From: a virus
IMG/VR virus record: IMGVR_UViG_3300035688_000047
Location: 1 to 31,176 of that record
Length of the DNA stretch: 31,176 bases
Reading direction: 5' to 3' (one strand)
The first letter of the stretch is position 1, and every line of letters starts with the position of its first letter. Made by a program: the position numbers and the translations under genes. The notes beneath the pieces are model-generated. The model saw only the letters and a program-made list of their open reading frames with translations. It was not told the origin of the DNA and made no database searches. Positions 24,777-30,557 of the stretch are shown piece after piece.

Positions 24777-26002
24777 TCTCGGTTATCACGCCCACCAACA
24801 ATCCTTGCTATCTGGCAGAGGCTTACCAGTCACTTCAGGCGCAGACTTACCAGGACTGGGAATGGGTTATCGTGCCCAACGGCGGGGCCTCGTGGATCAC
24901 CTGCCAGGATGAGCGGGTACGGGTCTTCCCCCTCTACACCACAGGCAGCGTCGGTGCCATCAAACGCCTCGCCTGTGAGCGCGCACGCGGGGACATCATC
25001 GCAGAGCTAGACCACGACGATCTGCTTACCCCGACCGCCCTAGAACAAGTCGTCAAAGTCTTCGATGAGGACCCTGAATTGGGCATGACCTACTCCAACT
25101 TTGCGGAGTTCAACATGCCCGACTGGGAGCCTAACTGCTACAACACCATCTACGGCTGGCGCTACCGGCCCTGTGTGTTCTATGGGCGTGTTTTCCAGGA
25201 GGCGAGGGCGTTCCCACCAGTGCCGTCAACCTTCATGTCTCTGGCCTTCGGGCCTAACCATCTCCGCGCCTGGCGCACGAGTGAGTATTGGAAGGTCGGT
25301 GGGCACGATCCGACCATCCCCGTCGCCGACGACCATGACCTCTACTGCCGCTTCTACATCCACTCGAAGATGCGGCACATCGACGACTGCCTCTACCTCT
25401 ACCGGAATCACCCCACACAGACTTGGAGGGTGATGTACGACCAGGTTCAGAGCCTGGCGTGGCAGATAAGCGACAAGTACCGGGTGCCTATCGTAGAGCG
25501 ATGGGCCAAGTTGGAGGGTCTGCCAATGGTGGACCTTGGCGGCGGCTTCGGCAAACCTGAGGGATATATTGGGCTTGACCTACACGGTGGAGATATCCTG
25601 GCCGATGCGCGACAGGGCCTGCCCTTCGCGGAAAGTTCTGTGGGCGTCATCCGGGCGCACGACTTCCTAGAGCACTTGCCAGATAAGGTCGGCATCATGA
25701 ACGAAATCTACCGCGTCCTGACCCCTAACGGCTGGCTCCTAAGCCAGACACCCTCGACCGACGGACGCGGTGCATTCCAAGACCCGACACATGTCTCATA
25801 CTGGAACCAGAACTCTTTTTGGTACTACACGAACGCTGGCTACGCTAAGTACGCACCGGCGATCAAGTGCCGCTTCCAGGCTAAGAGGCTGATGACCTAC
25901 TTCCCCTTCGACTGGCAGAGACAAAACAACATCCCTTACGTGCTGGCTCATCTCGTGGCACTCAAGGGAGACGAACGAGTACCAGGACTGGTGGAGATAT
26001 GA
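24773..26002 (+). CDS. GT2 glycosyltransferase fused to class I methyltransferase
   Basis: Residues 1-215 form a family 2 glycosyltransferase. It starts MISVITPTNN, has EAYQSLQAQTYQDWEWVIV and an ELDHDDLLTP metal site (D80-D83), and continues to the acceptor-side PVADDHDLYCRFY. Residues about 250-409 form a methyltransferase-like domain with a degenerate motif I (VDLGGGFG near 253). RAHDFLEHLPDKVGIMNEIY, VLTPNGWLLSQTPSTDGRG and FQDPTHVSYWNQNSFWYY follow. It overlaps the genes on both sides by ATGA, between the collagen-like fibre and a receptor-binding-like protein. I infer that it adds and methylates a sugar on a virion protein. The acceptor is not proven. Confidence 0.83.
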   Translation: MISVITPTNNPCYLAEAYQSLQAQTYQDWEWVIVPNGGASWITCQDERVRVFPLYTTGSVGAIKRLACERARGDIIAELDHDDLLTPTALEQVVKVFDEDPELGMTYSNFAEFNMPDWEPNCYNTIYGWRYRPCVFYGRVFQEARAFPPVPSTFMSLAFGPNHLRAWRTSEYWKVGGHDPTIPVADDHDLYCRFYIHSKMRHIDDCLYLYRNHPTQTWRVMYDQVQSLAWQISDKYRVPIVERWAKLEGLPMVDLGGGFGKPEGYIGLDLHGGDILADARQGLPFAESSVGVIRAHDFLEHLPDKVGIMNEIYRVLTPNGWLLSQTPSTDGRGAFQDPTHVSYWNQNSFWYYTNAGYAKYAPAIKCRFQAKRLMTYFPFDWQRQNNIPYVLAHLVALKGDERVPGLVEI

Positions 26003-27270
26003 ACCGCGCAGCGGGAATCCGCGCCGCAGTCCTGGCCGCGCATCCTATCGCCGCCATCGTTGAACGTGGCGAGCGCTTCATCAGGCATCGTCTGCCTGAC
26101 GCGCCGGATGGCAGGCGACGCTACGTGCTCGACGCCAGCATTGGGGCGCTGCACTACCAGGACGCCCAGGGTGTCTGGCAGGAGATAGATGACGACCTGG
26201 TTGACGATGGGGCCGACGGCTTCACCGTCAAGACGGCCGCCACATCCTACCTCCTGCGGGCTGCGGGCGATGGCAAGCGCCGCCTTTACCCGAACCGCCA
26301 TGACCTGACGCGCTACATCGAGCTGGGTGGGCTGCCCGCGCTCGGCACTCCTCAGCGCGGCCCCAACTACCTGCTGTGGGACCGGCCCAACTTCGCCGTG
26401 CGGATCAGGACGGCACCTGAGACACTGAAGTTTATCGTTGTCCTCAAGAACGCCGATGCTCCTACCAGTTTCTCCTTCACCGCCTCACTCGTCGGCCTGA
26501 CGCGGCAAGGGCAACTTCTCCTGGCCGATGGTGTGCCTGTGGCGCGAATCCGCAAGCCTTCTACTGTGGACGCCGAAGGCACCGAGCGGGAGGCGACCAT
26601 CTCCTTCGCGGGCGGGAAGATCACCGTCAGCCTAGATACGACAGGGTTAGTCTTCCCGATTGAACTTGACCCGACAGTGGAGGTCTCTGTGGCCGCCACT
26701 GGAGACGATGTTTCACTTTACGGTGTCACCACGGAAGGTGCCAATGGCAATTTCATTAGCGATAATAATACGTGGTATGCGGGCGATTACCCTGCTGGCA
26801 AAGGTCTGTACAGTGCAGCCCGTTTCGTTTCGGTTACGATTCCAGGAGGAGCCACTGCTTCGAACTGTCATCTTACTCTAATCGCTGCTACAACCCTCTC
26901 TGCCACAGCCTGCAATACGAGGTTGTGGGGTAATGACACAGCTACTCCCGCTCCGCCTACCAATGTTACTACGTTCTGGGCATTAGTTAAGACCACCGAA
27001 TACGCGGATTGGAATAATATCCCAGCCTGGTCAGCAGGTACTAGTTATGACAGCGCCGACATCTCCTCTATTATCCAAGAATTGCTGAATAGTTATAATT
27101 ACTCGTCTGGTGCGGATGTGCAGATCATGTGGTGGAACAACGCTTCCTCAGCAGGTGCCTACCGTACTGCTGCTTCCTGGGACCACACCACCTACGACCC
27201 GCCGCTGCTGCACATCGAGTACAGCACGGCAGGCGCAGGCTACGTGCATAGTCAGGCGATCATAATCTGA
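25999..27270 (+). CDS. receptor-binding-like tail protein, 423 aa
   Basis: ATG 25999 overlaps the previous stop, with GGAG upstream. Residues about 1-235 are beta-rich with features seen in surface-anchoring modules (DASIGALHYQDAQGVWQEID, VFPIELDPTVEV). Residues about 236-423 form a second beta-rich domain, rich in Asn/Ser/Thr/Trp/Tyr (DNNTWYAGDYPAGKGLYSAA, SWDHTTYDPPLLHIEYST), resembling a carbohydrate-binding-type fold. The DNA for the second half is clearly lower in G+C than the first. It is the last large structural gene before the lysis genes, a usual site for the host-binding protein. No hydrolase motif is visible. Confidence 0.65.
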   Translation: MNRAAGIRAAVLAAHPIAAIVERGERFIRHRLPDAPDGRRRYVLDASIGALHYQDAQGVWQEIDDDLVDDGADGFTVKTAATSYLLRAAGDGKRRLYPNRHDLTRYIELGGLPALGTPQRGPNYLLWDRPNFAVRIRTAPETLKFIVVLKNADAPTSFSFTASLVGLTRQGQLLLADGVPVARIRKPSTVDAEGTEREATISFAGGKITVSLDTTGLVFPIELDPTVEVSVAATGDDVSLYGVTTEGANGNFISDNNTWYAGDYPAGKGLYSAARFVSVTIPGGATASNCHLTLIAATTLSATACNTRLWGNDTATPAPPTNVTTFWALVKTTEYADWNNIPAWSAGTSYDSADISSIIQELLNSYNYSSGADVQIMWWNNASSAGAYRTAASWDHTTYDPPLLHIEYSTAGAGYVHSQAIII

Positions 27271-27284
27271 GGGGGTGATGGGCG

Positions 27285-27527
27285 ATGGCTGAGCCTAATG
27301 GGGAACAAGATTCCGAAGGTCTACTTCGACACCTGGATGTACGGTTCCCAGACTCTCCCGTGGCACCCGCCGGACGAGATCGAGCTAATCTACTCACCAC
27401 TCTTGCTCTCGCTGGGCATCTGGCGGCGGGGGGCTGGATCATCATCGTTGAGCCCTGGCGGATCATCCGAGCAGGAAGAGAGCCAGAGATTGAAATGAGA
27501 GCCGTGGGGATAGTGCAGGGGAGATGA
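27285..27527 (+). CDS. small protein with one hydrophobic segment, 80 aa
   Basis: ATG 27285 follows GAGGGGGTGAT and the frame ends at a TGA that overlaps the next start (ATGA at 27524). The product has a charged N terminus, then a hydrophobic stretch (NLLTTLALAGHLAAGGWIII) and a basic tail. This fits a small membrane protein in a lysis region. A competing ORF starting at 27298 in another frame gives a 66-residue product with a Gly/Ser-rich end. I prefer this frame for its ATGA overlap with the next gene and its better ribosome-binding context. Confidence 0.5.
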   Translation: MAEPNGEQDSEGLLRHLDVRFPDSPVAPAGRDRANLLTTLALAGHLAAGGWIIIVEPWRIIRAGREPEIEMRAVGIVQGR

Positions 27528-27712
27528 GTGCTGCCAGCCCGACCATCAAGGAGCGTCTAGCCACTCTTGAGGCAGAGGTCAAGGACTTGGGCCGCTACGT
27601 CAGGAACGACCTGACGCACCGGATAACCCGCCTTGAGGCCGCTGTCTACCTGCTCGTGCTCGGTGTGGCTGGGACGCTACTGGGCGTGCTGTTGGAGATT
27701 GTGACGCGATAA
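27524..27712 (+). CDS. holin-accessory-like protein (XhlA-like layout), 62 aa
   Basis: The product has an N-terminal heptad coiled coil (KERLATLEAEVKDLGRYV, LTHRITRLEA) directly followed by one transmembrane segment (AVYLLVLGVAGTLLGVLLEI) and a short TR tail. That arrangement matches XhlA/hemolysin-type holin partners and similar phage lysis proteins. ATG 27524 overlaps the previous stop, and AGGGGAG directly abuts it. It precedes a two-helix membrane protein and an amidase, completing a lysis-like cassette. Sequence identity to a named family is not established here. Confidence 0.65.
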   Translation: MSAASPTIKERLATLEAEVKDLGRYVRNDLTHRITRLEAAVYLLVLGVAGTLLGVLLEIVTR

Positions 27713-27716
27713 TGCC

Positions 27717-27953
27717 ATGCATGTGACCGAGTTCCGCCACATCTACCTGGGGGCTAGCCTCGGCATGCTGGCCTGTGCCCTGGTACTCGTCGTCGTGGAG
27801 TTCATAGCCGTCCTCAATCGGCAAAGGGGCGACACGATCACCGAGACGATCCGCGCGATGAATCTGCCACCTGTCGTGTGGTGGATGGCTATAGGGACAC
27901 TTGTGGTGTTCCTGCTATGGTTCGTGAGACACATAGTCTGGGGCGATGTGTAG
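27717..27953 (+). CDS. holin-like two-helix membrane protein, 78 aa
   Basis: The product has two hydrophobic segments, YLGASLGMLACALVLVVVEF (about residues 10-29) and VVWWMAIGTLVVFLLWFV (about 53-70). A polar loop with RQRGDTITETIRAMN separates them. The C terminus is short (RHIVWGDV). This is the topology of many small class II phage holins, which open the cytoplasmic membrane so that the lysin can reach peptidoglycan. ATG 27717 has no strong ribosome-binding site, so translation may be coupled to the gene that ends 4 nt upstream. Neighbours support the lysis role. Confidence 0.62.
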   Translation: MHVTEFRHIYLGASLGMLACALVLVVVEFIAVLNRQRGDTITETIRAMNLPPVVWWMAIGTLVVFLLWFVRHIVWGDV

Positions 27954-27982
27954 GGCCGTGCCCTGCCTTTTGGAGTACGGAC

Positions 27983-28147
27983 TTGAGCAAGAAGAACCGC
28001 CTGAGCCCAGTGGGATTCGACAAGTTGATGCTGTTGTGGCGGGCCTACATGAAGAGGTATGGAAAGGAGGTAGGATGGTGTGCTGGCTTAGAATCGTCAA
28101 GGCCACACCAGGACTCTTCTCCTGGTCATGGGGCGTTTACCCCATGA
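27983..28147 (+). CDS. small basic hypothetical protein, 54 aa
   Basis: TTG 27983 has GGAG at 27972-27975 with good spacing. The product begins LSKKNRLSPVGFDKLMLLWR and continues AYMKRYGKEVG, a plausible amphipathic helical start, then a Ser/Pro/His-rich end. I do not recognise it. Two other frames are also open here (one from ATG 27946), so the true reading is uncertain. This one has the most protein-like N-terminal half and a usable ribosome-binding site. Confidence 0.35.
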   Translation: MSKKNRLSPVGFDKLMLLWRAYMKRYGKEVGWCAGLESSRPHQDSSPGHGAFTP

Positions 28148-28176
28148 TGAAGCCGGTGAAGGTGAGGAAGAAGTAG
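28075..28176 (+). CDS. tiny basic/hydrophobic ORF, 33 aa
   Basis: ATG 28075 follows one of the best Shine-Dalgarno sequences in the window, AAAGGAGGT (28063-28071). The 33-residue product (MVCWLRIVKATPGLFSWSWG, then a basic PVKVRKK tail) overlaps the ORF from 27983 in another frame and ends 4 nt before the amidase start. It may be a real small lysis-region peptide, or it may serve only to couple ribosomes to the amidase. Too short for firm assignment. Confidence 0.4.
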   Translation: MVCWLRIVKATPGLFSWSWGVYPMMKPVKVRKK

Positions 28177-28180
28177 GGCG

Positions 28181-28804
28181 ATGGACGATCTCTGGTATCC
28201 CCAGGCCGCCCGAATAGATGGGCCTGCATGGAAGCGCGGCTACACCGATACTGGCATTTACCGTATCGGCAAGGGGGCGGTAGTCCACTCTGCCGAGGGC
28301 CAGTGGATTGGGATGCTGGCCCGCCTCGACAGCACAGACCAAGCCTCGTGGCACTTCTCGCTTCTGTACGATGGCCTGATCCAGCATTATCCCCTTCAGT
28401 TTGCCGCCTGGCACGCAGGGGGCTACGCCAACCGCCGCTGGTTCGGGGTTGAGTGTGAGGGGCGTGCCGGTGAAGTGCTGACCGAGAAACAGGTTGCAAG
28501 ACTTTGTGACCTGTTGAAATGGGCGAGCCAGGCTGAAGCCTGGCCCGGCTTCATCTTGCAGAAGGATACGGGCCAACTTCATGAGCATCGCTGGTATATG
28601 GCTACCGCCTGCCCATCGAACCGCATCCCCTGGACTCGCATCTTGGAGGAACTGACCATGACCATGAGATTGACGCCAGAAGAGGCCCTGAAGTTCAACG
28701 CTCAGGTTGCCTACCACCTGAATGACAGCCGCGACCTGAGCAAGATCGCCACGGTGATCCAGTATATCTACCGCGTGAAGGGCTGGCCCTGGCCTGTGGC
28801 GTGA
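28181..28804 (+). CDS. N-acetylmuramoyl-L-alanine amidase (Amidase_2 endolysin)
   Basis: This is the lysin that cuts the amide bond between MurNAc and L-Ala in peptidoglycan. The Amidase_2/PGRP-like domain covers about residues 1-155. Zinc-ligand candidates are H36 in VVHSAEG, H136, and C144 in HRWYMATACPSNRIPW. The substrate-side WHFSLLYDG and AWHAGGYANRRWFGVECEG match the family core. A short helical C-terminal part (about 160-207) may be a small binding or dimer module. ATG 28181 has GAGGAAG upstream. It lies behind the holin-like genes. No signal peptide is seen, so it depends on a holin. Confidence 0.87.
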   Translation: MDDLWYPQAARIDGPAWKRGYTDTGIYRIGKGAVVHSAEGQWIGMLARLDSTDQASWHFSLLYDGLIQHYPLQFAAWHAGGYANRRWFGVECEGRAGEVLTEKQVARLCDLLKWASQAEAWPGFILQKDTGQLHEHRWYMATACPSNRIPWTRILEELTMTMRLTPEEALKFNAQVAYHLNDSRDLSKIATVIQYIYRVKGWPWPVA

Positions 28805-28811
28805 GGGCAAA

Positions 28812-28910
28812 GTGAAACGCGCGACCGTCTGGTGGTATGACGCCCACTCAAGTCAGGTTGACTATGACGCTGCCGAACTAATGGGAATCTTCGTTCGTCC
28901 GTCTATGTAG
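28812..28910 (+). CDS. tiny hypothetical protein, 32 aa
   Basis: GTG 28812 has GAGGG four bases upstream and lies 7 nt after the amidase stop. The product starts KRATVWWYDAHSSQVDYDAA and ends LMGIFVRPSM. It is compact and protein-like but unassigned. Its 3' half overlaps the end of a leftward ORF (28862-29026), so the late operon and the leftward operon converge here. Confidence 0.4.
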   Translation: MKRATVWWYDAHSSQVDYDAAELMGIFVRPSM

Positions 28911-29026
28911 GGGTCATAGCAGAGGATGCTGTCAATGATCCGGCCGACCTTCTGGCGGTCGGCCGGATCAAGTTGAGCTAGAAACTTCTTGGCAGGTGCG
29001 AAGATCGACGGCTCAAACAATGCCAA
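28862..29026 (-). CDS. candidate RelE/ParE-like toxin, short form, 54 aa
   Basis: On the minus strand the frame begins at TTG 29026 (or TTG 29020), overlaps the end of the upstream small gene by 14 bp, and stops at 28862. The product includes FEPSIFAPAKKFLAQLDPAD and RQKVGRIIDSILCYDPYIDG, which match the helical N-terminal half of RelE/ParE-type toxins (two helices, then DPxxDGxTK). The final beta strands of that fold, with the usual catalytic residues, are absent, because the frame ends in SSAAS. It may therefore be truncated and inactive, or end early by mutation. The start codon is weak; translation would rely on coupling. Confidence 0.42.
   Translation of the reverse strand: MALFEPSIFAPAKKFLAQLDPADRQKVGRIIDSILCYDPYIDGRTKIPISSAAS
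28937..28969. repeat. perfect 13-bp inverted repeat at operon convergence
   Basis: GATCCGGCCGACC (28937-28949) pairs with GGTCGGCCGGATC (28957-28969) around a 7-base loop. It lies just after the last rightward late ORF and within the leftward toxin-like ORF, where it encodes LDPADRQKVGRII. No U-tract follows on either strand. It could act as a Rho-assisted or bidirectional termination hairpin where the two operons meet. Confidence 0.7.
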
Positions 29027-29213
29027 GGTCGCGCTTCACCTTCGCCCAAGGCTCGCCAGCCTCTCCCGCGCACTCCGCCTCGTATGCCTGCCTGACTCCG
29101 GCAACGAATGCCGCGTCAGCCAATACAGCAAGCCGCGTCTTGTGAGCCTCCTTCTCAAGGCGCAGCTGCTCTTTCAGTTCAGGGGACAACTGGCGCTCGC
29201 CTCCACCAGTCAT
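29013..29213 (-). CDS. small antitoxin-like protein, 66 aa
   Basis: On the minus strand ATG 29213 follows AGGAGGAGG with nine-base spacing, one of the strongest ribosome-binding sites seen. The product starts MTGGGERQLSPELKEQLRLE, is helical and charged, and ends GVRQAYEAECAGEAGEPWAK then VKRDLGIV. The ending (gap, then a WxxVKRxLG helix) recalls antitoxins that pair with RelE/ParE toxins. A toxin-like ORF overlaps its stop, the usual antitoxin-first order. The family assignment is by pattern only. It lies 34 nt after the GGKARA-type gene in the same leftward operon. Confidence 0.62.
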   Translation of the reverse strand: MTGGGERQLSPELKEQLRLEKEAHKTRLAVLADAAFVAGVRQAYEAECAGEAGEPWAKVKRDLGIV

Positions 29214-29247
29214 TATATGGGCCTCCTCCTAGCTATAGCGGGGAAAA

Positions 29248-29403
29248 CTACGGCTGCCACATCATACCATGATGATCGGCAGTGTCAATCGGTAAACGTC
29301 CGGATAGACGGCGAGCGATCTCTTTTCGCTGCTCCTCACCGAGCGCGACGGCCCGCGCCTTTCCGCCTCTTGAACCAATCTCTCGCGTATCTACTGTGCC
29401 CAT
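29248..29403 (-). CDS. small basic GGKARA-motif protein, 51 aa
   Basis: ATG 29403 on the minus strand follows AAGGGGGCG. The frame extends 19 codons further upstream, but that part runs across the promoter, so I use 29403. The product has REIGSRGGKARAVALGEEQR and KEIARRLSGR, the common GGxARAxxLxxExRxxIAR pattern of small, probably DNA-binding proteins on phages and plasmids. The remaining tail (DTADHHGMMWQP) is unusual for the family. It is first in the leftward operon, so it may autoregulate it; that is inference. Confidence 0.6.
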   Translation of the reverse strand: MGTVDTREIGSRGGKARAVALGEEQRKEIARRLSGRLPIDTADHHGMMWQP

Positions 29404-29430
29404 GGTCGGCGCCCCCTTACAACACCAAGA

Positions 29431-29460
29431 ATCATAGAACTCGGAGCTGCACCTTGTCAA
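29431..29460 (-). promoter_or_regulatory. leftward sigma70-type promoter for the minus-strand operon
   Basis: On the minus strand TTGACA (29460-29455) and TATGAT (29436-29431) are separated by 18 bp. The predicted start lies about 20 bases before the GGKARA-type gene. It should drive the three leftward genes ending at 28862. Its -35 box overlaps that of a rightward promoter. Confidence 0.68.
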
Positions 29461-29482
29461 CTGCTTACCGGCTAAGTATACT
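29454..29482 (+). promoter_or_regulatory. rightward sigma70-type promoter sharing the -35 with the leftward one
   Basis: TTGTCA (29454-29459) and TATACT (29477-29482) are separated by 17 bp on the plus strand. The seven bases TTGTCAA serve as -35 for both directions. It would transcribe the small genes starting near 29627, with a leader of about 140 bases. A nearby inverted repeat, CTCACCTC (29547-29554) with GAGGTGGG (29570-29577), could be an operator. No gene is seen between 29404 and 29626. Confidence 0.58.
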
Positions 29483-29626
29483 AGGCTAGCGTCCAGATTT
29501 TTGTGAGAATTTCTCCATTTTGGTGGCGCCAGGGGGTTGACAATGCCTCACCTCTGACCTAGCCGACCGAGGTGGGAGTTTGGGAACTAAAGGAAGGAGC
29601 AACTTTAGGCCATTCGGCCCTGCCAT

Positions 29627-29887
29627 ATGGCCCTTGGCAGCATGATTGCCCATACCTACCATTCAGATATGCTACTGAACATGACGCAGGTCGCCAGCAA
29701 GATAGGGCGTTCGCAGCAGACCATCCGGCGCTGGGAGGCGAAGGGAACCTTTGGGTTCCCCGCCGCCGTCCGCTACGGTCCCCGGTGTGTGCGTCGGTGG
29801 CATGACGAGGAGATCAACCGCTGGCTTGAAGGACGCATAAACCCTCCGGGCACCCCGCCTGCGCCCTCTGCGGTTGCCAAGCGATAG
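29627..29887 (+). CDS. AlpA/MerR-like winged helix-turn-helix protein
   Basis: The product of up to 86 residues contains LLNMTQVASKIGRSQQTIRR (HTH, about residues 16-35), then WEAKGTFGFPAAVRYGPRCV and RRWHDEEINRWLEGR. That is the layout of AlpA-like regulators and excisionases: HTH, a wing with FPxxVRxGPRxVRW, then a final helix. It binds DNA and could act as a regulator or directionality factor; no integrase is visible here. The start is uncertain, because ATG 29627, 29642, 29669 and 29681 are in frame and none has a good ribosome-binding site. It is the first gene after the rightward promoter. Confidence 0.75.
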   Translation: MALGSMIAHTYHSDMLLNMTQVASKIGRSQQTIRRWEAKGTFGFPAAVRYGPRCVRRWHDEEINRWLEGRINPPGTPPAPSAVAKR

Positions 29888-29889
29888 GG

Positions 29890-30081
29890 ATGAACGCGCC
29901 CCTGGCGTCCCTGATACGCCAGGCGGAAATGTTCAGGGAGGACTACGGTTGGTCAAGCCCCGGCCTGTTGCAGCGCCGAATGAGAGTGGACAGGCAGACC
30001 GCCGAGTACCTGGACGCACGGATCAACATCGGAAGAATCCCCCCACACTGGCTCCCCAGGACACCCCCAATCCACAGGTAG
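29890..30081 (+). CDS. FtsK-gamma-like wHTH small protein, 63 aa
   Basis: ATG 29890 lies 3 nt after the previous stop. The product contains LIRQAEMFREDYGWSSPGLL and QRRMRVDRQTAEYLDARINI, then GRIPPHW. The SxxLLQRRxRVxxxxAxxLxxxxxxxGRIxP pattern is that of the FtsK gamma winged helix, which reads short directional DNA sequences. As a free-standing 63-residue protein it is a DNA-binding domain without a motor. It overlaps the HNH frame that follows, in which the first part of any product is read out of frame with this gene. Confidence 0.68.
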   Translation: MNAPLASLIRQAEMFREDYGWSSPGLLQRRMRVDRQTAEYLDARINIGRIPPHWLPRTPPIHR

Positions 30082-30557
30082 GCCCTGCACTTCGCACTAT
30101 ATATCTTCGGGGACTCAGTCCTCTCGAAGACGGTTGGTTCTCTGCTAGGGTAGAGAAGACCCCGACCTGCTGGCTCTGGCGCGGTAAGACAAAGGGATTC
30201 GGCTACGGTAGTGGCCCGAAGGGCGAATACGCCCATCGCTGGGCCTATCGGCGATTCACCGGGCCGATACCCCCTGGCAAATATGTCCTCCACCACTGTG
30301 ACACACCTCTCTGCGTGAACCCTGACCACCTTTTCCTGGGAACCCAGCAGGACAACCTCAACGATGCCATCGTGAAAGGCCGTATGTCCCACGGTACGCG
30401 GCGTTACAACGCCAAGTTAACTGAGGAAATTGTCGCCACGATCCGCCGCCTTTGGCAGCAGGGTGCATCAATCTGGGGTCTGGCGCGAGAGTATGGCGTT
30501 TCGACTCACACAATGGACTGTGCCCTCAAGAGAAAGACATGGAAACACGTCACGTAG
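29949..30557 (+). CDS. HNH endonuclease with C-terminal HTH
   Basis: The confident domain begins near 30110: CWLWRGKTKGFGYGSG, AHRWAYRRFTGPIPPGKYVL, then HHCDTPLCVNPDHLFLG (HH at residues 115-116) and DNLNDAIVKGR. This is the HNH_3-type beta-beta-alpha metal nuclease. A C-terminal DNA-binding helix region follows (NAKLTEEIVATIRRLWQQGA, WGLAREYGVSTHTMDCALKR). I chose TTG 29949 because AGGGAGG lies at 29935-29941. However, the first 45 residues from it are low-complexity and overlap the FtsK-gamma-like gene, and no ATG or GTG lies closer. A frameshift fusion is an alternative. It is probably a selfish homing or packaging-associated nuclease. Confidence 0.75.
   Translation: MVKPRPVAAPNESGQADRRVPGRTDQHRKNPPTLAPQDTPNPQVGPALRTIYLRGLSPLEDGWFSARVEKTPTCWLWRGKTKGFGYGSGPKGEYAHRWAYRRFTGPIPPGKYVLHHCDTPLCVNPDHLFLGTQQDNLNDAIVKGRMSHGTRRYNAKLTEEIVATIRRLWQQGASIWGLAREYGVSTHTMDCALKRKTWKHVT

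Noticed and set aside
27298-27498. Alternative 66-residue ORF in the lysis region
   Set aside because: It competes with the 27285 frame, which has the better ribosome-binding site and an ATGA link to the next gene; the Gly/Ser-rich end looks like a shadow.
27946-28176. 76-residue ORF from ATG 27946
   Set aside because: The frame is open, but the reading before 28075 is less protein-like than the 27983 frame; only its end, from the strong site at 28064, is kept as a separate candidate.
29537-29565. Second TTGACA (29537-29542) as a promoter
   Set aside because: The -10 position 17 bp downstream reads TAGCCG, which is a poor match, so no promoter is called.
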